From assembly GCA_011065065.1 (NCBI GenBank), contig JAAKFL010000033.1:1-12767 (forward strand): a DNA stretch of 12,767 nucleotides, written 5' to 3'. Made by a program: the position numbers and the translations under genes. The notes beneath the pieces are model-generated. The model did no database searches. It was not told the origin of the DNA and saw only the letters and a program-made list of their open reading frames with translations. Source of the stretch: Chlamydiota bacterium. Lineage in GTDB: Bacteria > Chlamydiota > Chlamydiia > Chlamydiales > SLFE01. Of the stretch, positions 5,161 through 11,147 are shown in pieces (the stretch's first letter is position 1; every line of letters starts with the position of its first letter).

Positions 5161-6738
5161 TTAGAAATCCATCCAACTGTCATCGTCAGGGTTATCAAAC
5201 TCTTTATCATCTTCAGTTTGTTTTTCTAAATCTTCTTTTCTTTTGGCTATTCCTTGTCGGAAAGCTTCAGCAGCCTCTCTCATCTCAGCTCCCGACTCTT
5301 TTGTCTCGATATTTTTAAATTCAGCATCCAACTTATTTAACTTAGAATTGTATTCTTTAAAAATAATAGAGTCTTTCTCAGTTTTTGTTAGTATGGTTTT
5401 TATTTCTGAAATTTGCGCCTCTAAAATTCTCTTTTGTTGTTCAGCTTTCATCTCGTCAGGGGGTAGTTTTTTGAGTTTCTTATCATCAAGCAGTGCCTTT
5501 GAAAATTTATTGATTTCAATTTGTTCGATCGTTTTTATTCTTTCAAATACTTGTTTTTTTGCCACATCGGCTAAATCTTCTTGTGATCTTGTAGGTTCTT
5601 GAGTTGTACTTTTTGGTGTTGTAGGATTTAATAGTTCTTCAATTTGCTGTTCTTTTGCTTTGATTTCATCTGCAGTATGAAATTCCGGATTGCTATTCAT
5701 TTCTTTTATTTCATCTTGTAACAATTTAATTCTTTCTGCTATCTCTGCTTTTGCAGCCTCTTCCTCTTTTCTGTCCTGTTCTGCTTGTATTTTCTCTCGT
5801 GCTTTTCTCTTTGCAGCTGCTTTTTCCTGAATCTCCCTTAATGAAATATCTTTGCCACCTTGGGGCTTGGAAACAGCTTTTGAAGTTGTTTGTGTTGGTG
5901 CTTTTGGCGCAGCGGTTGTGGTTGATGCTTTAGGTGCTGCAGGTGCTGTAGGTGTTGCGACTGGTATAGGTGCAGCTACAGGTATCGGTGTTGCGACTGG
6001 TATCAGTGCAGCTACTGGTATCGGCATAGGATCCCTTGGAGGTAAAAGGGGACCCAATGGCTCCTGAGGTTTATGGTCAGTAGGATTTACTGGATCTCTT
6101 GGAGGTAATGGTGGTGGTGAATTCTTTTCGAAGATTTTATGGCAGGTTTGGTAGGTTAAGTAGACTCCTGTACCTCCCCCAATAACACCAGTTCCAATAG
6201 CCAACAAAGGAAGAGTTGCGGAAAAGGCAAGGATGATCACCGTTGTCGCGGCAACATTGATTGTTGTTGCAGTTGTATATAAGATGATTTCCCAAGGGAA
6301 ATCTTTAATCATGATAGTGATTTTGGAGATGGTATTGGAAATCTTCGATTTTTGACTGATAATGGTCGCTTTGATGGGGAGGTTCTTTAGAACGTGCGAG
6401 ATTTTATTTGGGAATACTCGAGCAATCTCTGGATTTGACGATAATGTTTTTTCCAATGAGAGGATGTCGTTTTCGCAAATTTCAACTTCTAACTTATCAG
6501 ATTTAAAGAACTCACCGTTCTCAATGAGCCTTAATACATATGCGAGTGAATCCAATTCTTCTGTAGTTACTTTTTCAAAAGATTTGTTTACAATTATTTG
6601 AGGCATTTCAGACCGCTTACCGAATCCTGTTGGGATAGGAAAATGATTTTTTTGAGCCTTAATGGAAGGCGTTAAAGAATTATTGTTAATTTCAAGTCGT
6701 TTTTGAAAGAGTGTGTTTTGATTAAGAATGTTTATCAT
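5161..6738 (-). CDS. Putative Inc-like membrane effector with proline-rich, coiled-coil and acidic C-terminal regions
   Basis: I do not recognise this 525-residue protein as a named family. Residues 1-145 are mixed alpha-rich sequence with no signal peptide. Residues 149-203 form two close hydrophobic segments with a glycine-rich turn (AIGTGVIGGGTG), the bilobed pattern of chlamydial inclusion membrane proteins. Residues 207-240 are proline-rich with two LPPRDP copies; PPLPPR (209-214) fits the PxxPxR class of SH3 ligands. Residues 238-265 repeat PIPVA(A/T), followed by an Ala/Thr/Pro-rich linker to about 295. Residues 298-350 and 390-510 are highly charged and likely coiled coil, and the tail (509-525) is acidic with one Trp. 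EINKFSK...KKLKKLPP (408-427) recalls a thymosin-beta/WH2 actin site, and the tail recalls WASP CA regions. AGGAAG lies 7 bases before the ATG. A type III effector is plausible but inferred. Confidence 0.6.
   Translation of the reverse strand: MINILNQNTLFQKRLEINNNSLTPSIKAQKNHFPIPTGFGKRSEMPQIIVNKSFEKVTTEELDSLAYVLRLIENGEFFKSDKLEVEICENDILSLEKTLSSNPEIARVFPNKISHVLKNLPIKATIISQKSKISNTISKITIMIKDFPWEIILYTTATTINVAATTVIILAFSATLPLLAIGTGVIGGGTGVYLTYQTCHKIFEKNSPPPLPPRDPVNPTDHKPQEPLGPLLPPRDPMPIPVAALIPVATPIPVAAPIPVATPTAPAAPKASTTTAAPKAPTQTTSKAVSKPQGGKDISLREIQEKAAAKRKAREKIQAEQDRKEEEAAKAEIAERIKLLQDEIKEMNSNPEFHTADEIKAKEQQIEELLNPTTPKSTTQEPTRSQEDLADVAKKQVFERIKTIEQIEINKFSKALLDDKKLKKLPPDEMKAEQQKRILEAQISEIKTILTKTEKDSIIFKEYNSKLNKLDAEFKNIETKESGAEMREAAEAFRQGIAKRKEDLEKQTEDDKEFDNPDDDSWMDF
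5951..6022 (-). repeat. Tandem 36-bp repeat encoding PIPVA units
   Basis: Two adjacent 36-bp units (5951-5986 and 5987-6022) differ at about three positions. They encode the alternating PIPVAA/PIPVAT stretch of the putative effector, with partial further units on both sides. The period is a multiple of three, so copy-number change would lengthen or shorten the proline-rich spacer without breaking the frame. Confidence 0.75.
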
Positions 6739-6841
6739 TTGAATACTTCCTAAGTTAAGTAGTTAAACCGGAAGTATAAGTCTCAATTTTTAAGAGGAGA
6801 TAAATGTAAAATTAGTATTTGGTTAATTTTCTTAAGGGAAG

Positions 6842-6926
6842 TATCCTGTCCATCCTGACTATCCTTCTATCCTGTTCCCATGCGCTAAAAAAACAGGATA
6901 AAAGGATAGTAAGGATGGACAGGATA
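6842..6926. repeat. Long hairpin repeat of ATCCTG words
   Basis: The arms at 6842-6876 and 6892-6926 are reverse complements over 35 bases with two mismatches, around a 15-base loop. Each arm consists of four near-copies of ATCCTG(T/A)C. A single arm of the same family occurs at 163-197. Its place between two divergent genes rules out a simple terminator role and suggests a dispersed repeat. Confidence 0.85.
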
Positions 6927-6985
6927 TGGTTATTTCCCGATAGGGGTATTTAAGGGGGCTTTAGCGGTAAATTTGAAATCGCCTC

Positions 6986-7014
6986 TGGAAAAAAAGGGTT
7001 GTTTTTGGGATAAT
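6986..7014 (+). promoter_or_regulatory. Candidate trxA promoter
   Basis: TGGAAA (6986-6991, four of six consensus bases) is followed after 17 bp by GATAAT (7009-7014, five of six). Initiation near 7021 would leave a leader of about 34 bases containing the AGGAGA ribosome binding site before the trxA ATG. Confidence 0.4.
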
Positions 7015-7054
7015 CGCCATGTAACACAATAAATCATAAGTTTAGGAGAAAGAA

Positions 7055-7384
7055 ATGTCCGATAAGATCAAACATTTTGATGATACAAATTTTAGCAGTG
7101 AAGTGGCCAATGGAATCACTCTCGTTGATTTTTATGCCGATTGGTGTGGTCCATGCCGCATGATGACCCCGGTTATTGAAGAATTTGCCGATAAGAAATC
7201 AGGTGAAATCGTCGTTGGTAAGCTCGATATCGATGCCTCTCCTGCGGTCACACAGCAATTCCAAGTGACCTCAGTCCCTACCCTCATCCTATTTAAGGAT
7301 GGTCAGCCCCTTGGAACGTTCGTAGGGTTAAAAGACCTTCCTCAATTGGAAGAATTAGTGATTTCTTCTCTTCAGAGCGTGTAG
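7055..7384 (+). CDS. trxA: Thioredoxin
   Basis: This is a small cytoplasmic dithiol-disulfide oxidoreductase that passes electrons from thioredoxin reductase to targets such as ribonucleotide reductase. The active site WCGPC is at residues 30-34, preceded by VDFYAD. The cis-proline is P75 in SVPT, followed by LILFKDGQPLGTFVG, the standard end of the fold. Its 109 residues are the normal length and there is no signal peptide. AGGAGA lies 6-7 bases before the ATG. The gene is monocistronic by appearance: a 190-bp hairpin begins 9 bases after the stop. In Chlamydia, from memory, trxA also lies next to the SpoU-type methyltransferase gene. Confidence 0.97.
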   Translation: MSDKIKHFDDTNFSSEVANGITLVDFYADWCGPCRMMTPVIEEFADKKSGEIVVGKLDIDASPAVTQQFQVTSVPTLILFKDGQPLGTFVGLKDLPQLEELVISSLQSV

Positions 7385-7392
7385 TTTTTCTG

Positions 7393-7582
7393 AATCCAGT
7401 GCTAGAGGCTGATAGGAAAATACCCCCGGCTAGTTTTTGGGTCTTTCGGCGCCCTCATGTCAACGAAGTAAATTCCCTACTCTTTAGGAGTATGTGAATT
7501 TACTTCGTTGACATGAGGACACCAAAATCCCTCAAAACCTAGCACGGGGGTATTTTCCTATCAGCCTCTAAAGCACTGGATT
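7393..7582. repeat. 190-bp near-complete inverted repeat downstream of trxA
   Basis: The outer arms, starting AATCCAGTGC and ending GCACTGGATT, pair over about 36 bases with a two-base bulge. The inner arms pair perfectly over 22 bases (CTCATGTCAACGAAGTAAAT and beyond, 7454-7475) around a short loop (CCTACTCTTTAGGAGTATGT). Between them the arms differ by small indels and a few C-to-T changes. There is no open frame and no obvious target duplication. It could be a MITE-like element, a strong transcription terminator for trxA, or a structured RNA. The interval 7385-7667 holds nothing else I can identify. Confidence 0.8.
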
Positions 7583-7667
7583 TTAATCCCTTCTATAACT
7601 GATCTTAATCAAGTATTAATCCTTATCCCTTATTATGTTTCTTTACTCAATCAATTAGGAGGTCAAG

Positions 7668-8006
7668 ATGACTAAATTAGCAGAGGGACTAAATAGAGCA
7701 TTCGTTGTGGCAAGGGATGTTAAGGAAGAAATTGATAACGCAAAAAAACCAGAAAACAAAGTAGGCCAAGCATTCGGCCGTGGCATCAAGTACTATGGTG
7801 AAGGTGTGGCTTATATTGCTGTACCATTAGTAGTGCTAGAGGCTGCCACGCTTGCAGGTGGAATATTTACAGGGCCATTTGGCTTATTGCCAGTGATTGC
7901 TGCACCAGTTGTTGTGCGATATGCTGTGATTCCTGCCGCAGAAAAAGTGGGTGAGATTGCTGAAAAAGCGACTTATGCATTAGCTGCTCGTGTAGGTTTA
8001 GTCTAA
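7668..8006 (+). CDS. Small hydrophobic protein of unknown function
   Basis: I do not recognise this 112-residue protein. It begins with a charged amphipathic stretch (LNRAFVVARDVKEEIDNAKK, residues 8-27), then has two hydrophobic segments (about 46-67 and 71-90) separated by a short Gly/Pro turn (GGIFTGPFG), and ends with a second amphipathic helix. The hairpin of two membrane segments with cytosolic ends resembles chlamydial inclusion membrane proteins in layout, but a plain inner-membrane protein is equally possible. The start is well supported by TTAGGAGG 6 bases upstream, and the gene ends in a textbook terminator. No neighbour on the same strand is close enough for an operon with it. Gene reality is likely; function is unknown. 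Confidence 0.75.
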   Translation: MTKLAEGLNRAFVVARDVKEEIDNAKKPENKVGQAFGRGIKYYGEGVAYIAVPLVVLEAATLAGGIFTGPFGLLPVIAAPVVVRYAVIPAAEKVGEIAEKATYALAARVGLV

Positions 8007-8030
8007 ACTACTTAATAATAATAGTTTAAG

Positions 8031-8058
8031 AAGACACAAGTTTCTTGTGTCTTTTTTT
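8031..8058 (+). terminator. Intrinsic terminator of the small membrane protein gene
   Basis: AAGACACAAG, loop TTT and CTTGTGTCTT form a perfect 10-bp stem whose 3' side runs into seven T (8052-8058). It lies 25 bases after the small gene's stop and overlaps the trmL stop codon arriving from the other side. On the minus strand the trailing bases are less T-rich, so it acts mainly on plus-strand transcripts. Confidence 0.9.
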
Positions 8059-8512
8059 ATGCTTTTAATTGCCGAATGGCTTCGTAAAGCCCTATCCCGA
8101 CGGAAGTGGCAAGATTTAAGCATCTTGAGTTTGGAATCATGGGGATCTGGACGCAGCGTTCGGGGTATTCTTCAATGACCCAATCTGGGAGCCCGAAGGT
8201 CTCAGAACCAAAAACTAGCTGAGTCTCAGGTGGATACACGACTTCATCGTACATTTGCTCGGCTTTACTCGTAAAAAAGTAGAAAGGCTTCTGTTTTTCG
8301 TTAAGATAATTTCTAAGATTCTCAATTTCAGTGACATTAACTCCATCCCAATAATCCAATCCAGCTCGTTTGAGCCATCGGTCATTTGTTTGAAATCCTA
8401 ATGGTGTGATTAAAGTCAAAGAGCAGCCCGAAACAGCGCAAGTGCGCAAAATATTCCCAGTATTTTGGGGAATTTGAGGCTGAAACAGGATAATTTCGAT
8501 ATTATGATTCAT
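8057..8512 (-). CDS. trmL: tRNA (cytidine/uridine-34-2'-O)-methyltransferase, SpoU/SPOUT family
   Basis: This protein uses S-adenosylmethionine to methylate the ribose of the wobble nucleotide in leucine tRNAs. All three SPOUT knot motifs are present: PQIPQNTGNILRTCA (12-26), LVFGSETFGLP (99-109) and IPMIPNSRCLNLATSVGIGLYEA (starting at 123). Its 151 residues are close to E. coli TrmL (YibK), and no extra N-terminal RNA-binding domain is present, which distinguishes it from TrmH-type members. The start cannot lie later because the family N-terminus begins here. There is no ribosome binding site, and a strong promoter (8523-8551) places the transcript start three or four bases before the ATG. 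Substrate choice is inferred from family membership. Confidence 0.93.
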   Translation of the reverse strand: MNHNIEIILFQPQIPQNTGNILRTCAVSGCSLTLITPLGFQTNDRWLKRAGLDYWDGVNVTEIENLRNYLNEKQKPFYFFTSKAEQMYDEVVYPPETQLVFGSETFGLPDWVIEEYPERCVQIPMIPNSRCLNLATSVGIGLYEAIRQLKA

Positions 8513-8522
8513 AGTTTAAGAA

Positions 8523-8551
8523 ATTATAGAATATTGGTGATTTCTAATCAA
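8523..8551 (-). promoter_or_regulatory. Strong candidate trmL promoter
   Basis: On the minus strand TTGATT (8546-8551) is separated by 17 bp from a perfect TATAAT (8523-8528). Only 10 bases separate the -10 box from the trmL ATG, so the mRNA should be leaderless or nearly so. Confidence 0.6.
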
Positions 8552-8611
8552 ATTGTCTTGGACTTTAAATCTTGAAGGATTAAATGTAGGAATTAAGAGA
8601 AGGAGTGGATT

Positions 8612-9256
8612 ATGCACGATAATTCTTTCGAATCAGCTGAAGATGAACTTGAAGAAAATCAAGATTCTACGACTGAATATGAGGGAAAACCCTCTACAGA
8701 ACCCAGCGGAATTGGTGGTTTCTCTAATCTTTTAAGTGGTCTTCTCACTGGTTTACAAGGACTTGAGTCTACATCTCATGCCAGACCTGGAATTCGTTGT
8801 CAGTCAAAAATTACCGGAAGGTCTATTCTCCATTGGGATCAATTGATGAATGTCAGGGAGCTCAATCTCCAATATTGCCCCAACTTGTCGGACAAGGACT
8901 TAAAATCTCTTACGAACTTAAGTAATTTGGAAGTTCTCAATTTAACAGGATCTGGGATTACAGGGGACTGTTTCAAATATACAAAAGATTTTACCAGTGT
9001 GAAAGAGTTGATTCTTATTGACTGTCCGAATCTTACTGATAAAGGGCTTAATCATTTAAACCACTTTCCAAACCTTGAGGTGATCAGAATATCAGGTTGT
9101 AAGATTTCAGGATCATGCTTTAAGAACTGGAAAGGTCTCACACGGTTACGAGAAGTGATGATTTATGGGTGTCCCAATCTTGTTGATAAGAACTTACGCT
9201 ATTTTGGTGAGTTGAGATCACTGGAAAAGATCGATCTCTCCGGCATTGTGACTTAA
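8612..9256 (+). CDS. Leucine-rich repeat protein, cysteine-containing (F-box/AMN1-like) type
   Basis: This is a 214-residue protein. Residues 1-60 are acidic and then Gly/Ser-rich with a hydrophobic patch (FSNLLSGLLTGLQGL, 37-51). Residues 81-214 contain two and a half copies of a 49-residue double repeat: (V/L)(R/K)E(L/V)...CPNL(S/T/V)DK.L..L...L, then LE(V/K)(L/I)..(I/L)(S/T)G..I(S/T)G.CFK. Each holds two leucine-rich repeats of the cysteine-containing subtype found in eukaryotic F-box proteins and in proteins of amoeba-associated chlamydiae. Such repeats bind proteins; the partner is unknown. There is no signal peptide. AAGGAG lies 6 bases before the ATG. The gene occupies the position between the SpoU gene and aspS where, from memory, Chlamydia has mip. 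A secreted host-directed protein is a reasonable inference. Confidence 0.85.
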   Translation: MHDNSFESAEDELEENQDSTTEYEGKPSTEPSGIGGFSNLLSGLLTGLQGLESTSHARPGIRCQSKITGRSILHWDQLMNVRELNLQYCPNLSDKDLKSLTNLSNLEVLNLTGSGITGDCFKYTKDFTSVKELILIDCPNLTDKGLNHLNHFPNLEVIRISGCKISGSCFKNWKGLTRLREVMIYGCPNLVDKNLRYFGELRSLEKIDLSGIVT

Positions 9257-9276
9257 TTCAGAGTAACTTGACAAAA

Positions 9277-9344
9277 TTTAACGCAAAGAAGCAAAGACAC
9301 AAAGCTTAATATTTAACTTTGTGTCTTTGCTTCTTTGCGTTAAA
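9277..9344. repeat. Perfect hairpin repeat of CGCAAAGA words
   Basis: Two 28-base arms (9277-9304 and 9317-9344) are exact reverse complements around a 12-base AT-rich loop (CTTAATATTTAA). The arm reads TTTAACGCAAAGAAGCAAAG and continues ACACAAAG, a chain of near-identical CAAAG words. It lies between convergent genes, 20 bases after the LRR gene stop and 21 bases after the aspS stop, and ends with AAAA on one side and TTT on the other, so it can serve as a two-way terminator as well as a dispersed repeat. Confidence 0.88.
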
Positions 9345-9365
9345 AATCTACAAAGTCGTGATGAA

Positions 9366-11147
9366 TTAGTCCACCTCAACACTCACACCCAACTCCAACA
9401 ACTGCTTATGATCCACAACTGAAGGACTGTTCATCATCAAATCAGCCGCCTTCTGTGTCTTCGGAAAAGCAATGACGTCACGTATGTTTTCCGTTCGGGA
9501 AATGATCATCATCAATCGTTCAACACCTAAAGCAATTCCCAAGTGCGGTGGTGTCCCGTATTTAAGAGCGTTGATAAAGAAACCAAAACGATCGTTTAAT
9601 TCCTCTTCTGATAATTTAAGTATCTCAAATATCTTGTGTTGGAGTTCACTATCATGGATTCGTTGCGATCCAGAAGCAATTTCATATCCATTCAAAACAA
9701 GATCATAACTCGATGAACGCACCTTTAAGGGGTCAGAATCAAGCAACGGAATATCCTCCTCAAGCGGGGCAGTGAAGGGATGATGCTCAGTTTCCAATCG
9801 GTGGGATTCTGCATCCCATGTCATTAATGGGAAATCGGTGACCCAAAGGAATTCGAAGTGGTTGGAGTCAATGAAGTCTCTGTCACGTGCAATTTTTCGT
9901 CTGAGTTGATCCAGCGACAGATTCACTCTTCCTTTGTCATCCGCAATCATAAAGATCAAATCGCCGGGCACACATTTGAAGCGCTCAATCAGCTCTTTTT
10001 GCAATTCTTCACTAAAGAATTTGACAATGCTTGAAGACAGTTGCCCCTCTTCTTGCATTTTCATCCACGCTAGTCCTTTGATGCCAAGGTGACCAACAAA
10101 TTCTGTGTATTGATCAATCCCTTTGCGAGAAATATCAGCTCCGCCTTTCACACAAAGTCCTTTTACAATCCCGCCACCACTGATTTGGTCTTTAAATACA
10201 CTGAAGTTGGACCTTTCGGCAATGTCGTTGAGTGGCACAAGGGGCATTCCAAAGCGGAGGTCTGGTTTATCGGTTCCATAATTTTCGATACACCAGTCAT
10301 AGCTTTCACTGCGGAATTTGGAGGAGATATCGATATCTCCACAATCTTTAAACATCTTTCGAAGAAGACTTTCAATTAAGGGAAATAACTCGTCTGTGGT
10401 TGAAAAGCTCATTTCAAGGTCAATCTGAGAAAATTCAGGCTGTCTGTCAGCGCGGAGGTCTTCGTCACGAAAACATGGGGCAATCTGAAAATAGCGATCC
10501 ATTCCTCCAACCATCAACAGCTGCTTGAAGATCTGGGGAGATTGTGGGAGCGCATAAAAGTTCCCAGGATAAATTCGTGAAGGAACGAGGTAATCACGGG
10601 CTCCTTCTGGTGTCGATTTTCCTAGAATCGGCGTGGCGATTTCGAGAAAGCCTTCTTGATCTAAATAGTTGCGCACAGAAAGCATGGCCTTGTGGCGTGT
10701 GATGAGTTTGTCTCCAATTTCACCTCGACGCATATCCAGGTAACGGTACTTGAGCCGGATCTCTTCATTGACCTGAATCATTTCGTCACAAACTGAGAAA
10801 GGGGGTGTCTTGGCTGTAGATAACACCTCCATCTCCGAAACCATCACTTCAATCTCACCAGTATGCATATTCGGATTTTTCATCCCTTCCGCCCGGGGAA
10901 TGACTTCACCTTTGATCGCGATCACATATTCTGAACGCAATTTTTCCGCTTGAGTATGACATTCAGGATTTTTATCAGGATTGAAAACCAACTGAGTTAA
11001 CCCAAAACGGTCTCTCAAATCGATAAAAATGAGGCCTCCATGATCACGACGACGATTGACCCATCCCGCTAAGGTGACAGTTTCTCCAATCATCGATGCG
11101 GTTAACGTTCCGCAATTGTATGTTCTACGATAGTCCAACTTAGTCAT
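9366..11147 (-). CDS. aspS: Aspartyl-tRNA synthetase, probably non-discriminating (Asp/Asn)
   Basis: This is a class II synthetase that charges tRNA with aspartate. Its 593 residues match the bacterial form with the GAD insertion. The N-terminal OB-fold anticodon domain (about 1-105) contains WVNRRRDHGGLIFIDLRD. The catalytic core has LPQSPQ (200-205), motif 2 FRDEDLRADRQPEFSQID (227-243) and motif 3 GIALGVERLMMI (537-548). The bacterial insertion spans roughly 290-420. H36 and G88 correspond to the His and Gly that mark enzymes able to charge both tRNA-Asp and tRNA-Asn (Pseudomonas His31/Gly82), whereas E. coli has Leu and Lys there. Such an enzyme needs the GatCAB amidotransferase, which Chlamydia is known to use. 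The ATG overlaps the hisS stop as ATGA, so translation is coupled. Confidence 0.97.
   Translation of the reverse strand: MTKLDYRRTYNCGTLTASMIGETVTLAGWVNRRRDHGGLIFIDLRDRFGLTQLVFNPDKNPECHTQAEKLRSEYVIAIKGEVIPRAEGMKNPNMHTGEIEVMVSEMEVLSTAKTPPFSVCDEMIQVNEEIRLKYRYLDMRRGEIGDKLITRHKAMLSVRNYLDQEGFLEIATPILGKSTPEGARDYLVPSRIYPGNFYALPQSPQIFKQLLMVGGMDRYFQIAPCFRDEDLRADRQPEFSQIDLEMSFSTTDELFPLIESLLRKMFKDCGDIDISSKFRSESYDWCIENYGTDKPDLRFGMPLVPLNDIAERSNFSVFKDQISGGGIVKGLCVKGGADISRKGIDQYTEFVGHLGIKGLAWMKMQEEGQLSSSIVKFFSEELQKELIERFKCVPGDLIFMIADDKGRVNLSLDQLRRKIARDRDFIDSNHFEFLWVTDFPLMTWDAESHRLETEHHPFTAPLEEDIPLLDSDPLKVRSSSYDLVLNGYEIASGSQRIHDSELQHKIFEILKLSEEELNDRFGFFINALKYGTPPHLGIALGVERLMMIISRTENIRDVIAFPKTQKAADLMMNSPSVVDHKQLLELGVSVEVD

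Larger units (their letters stand above)
6739..7054. other. Divergent intergenic region between the effector candidate and trxA
   Basis: These 316 bases separate two genes read in opposite directions. They hold the upstream region of the effector candidate, the ATCCTG hairpin (6842-6926) and the candidate trxA promoter (6986-7014). I see no open frame with a start and ribosome binding site; an AGAGGAGATAAATG at 6792-6805 is followed immediately by a TAA. Confidence 0.7.

Noticed and set aside
5852..6067. Plus-strand frame with Gly/Ala/Thr-rich repeats opposite the effector candidate
   Set aside because: It is the complement of the PIPVA tandem repeat and has no ribosome binding site.
8612..8735. 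Overlapping 60-codon plus-strand frame from 8553 in another frame
   Set aside because: It overlaps the LRR gene start, has no ribosome binding site, and has no recognisable content.
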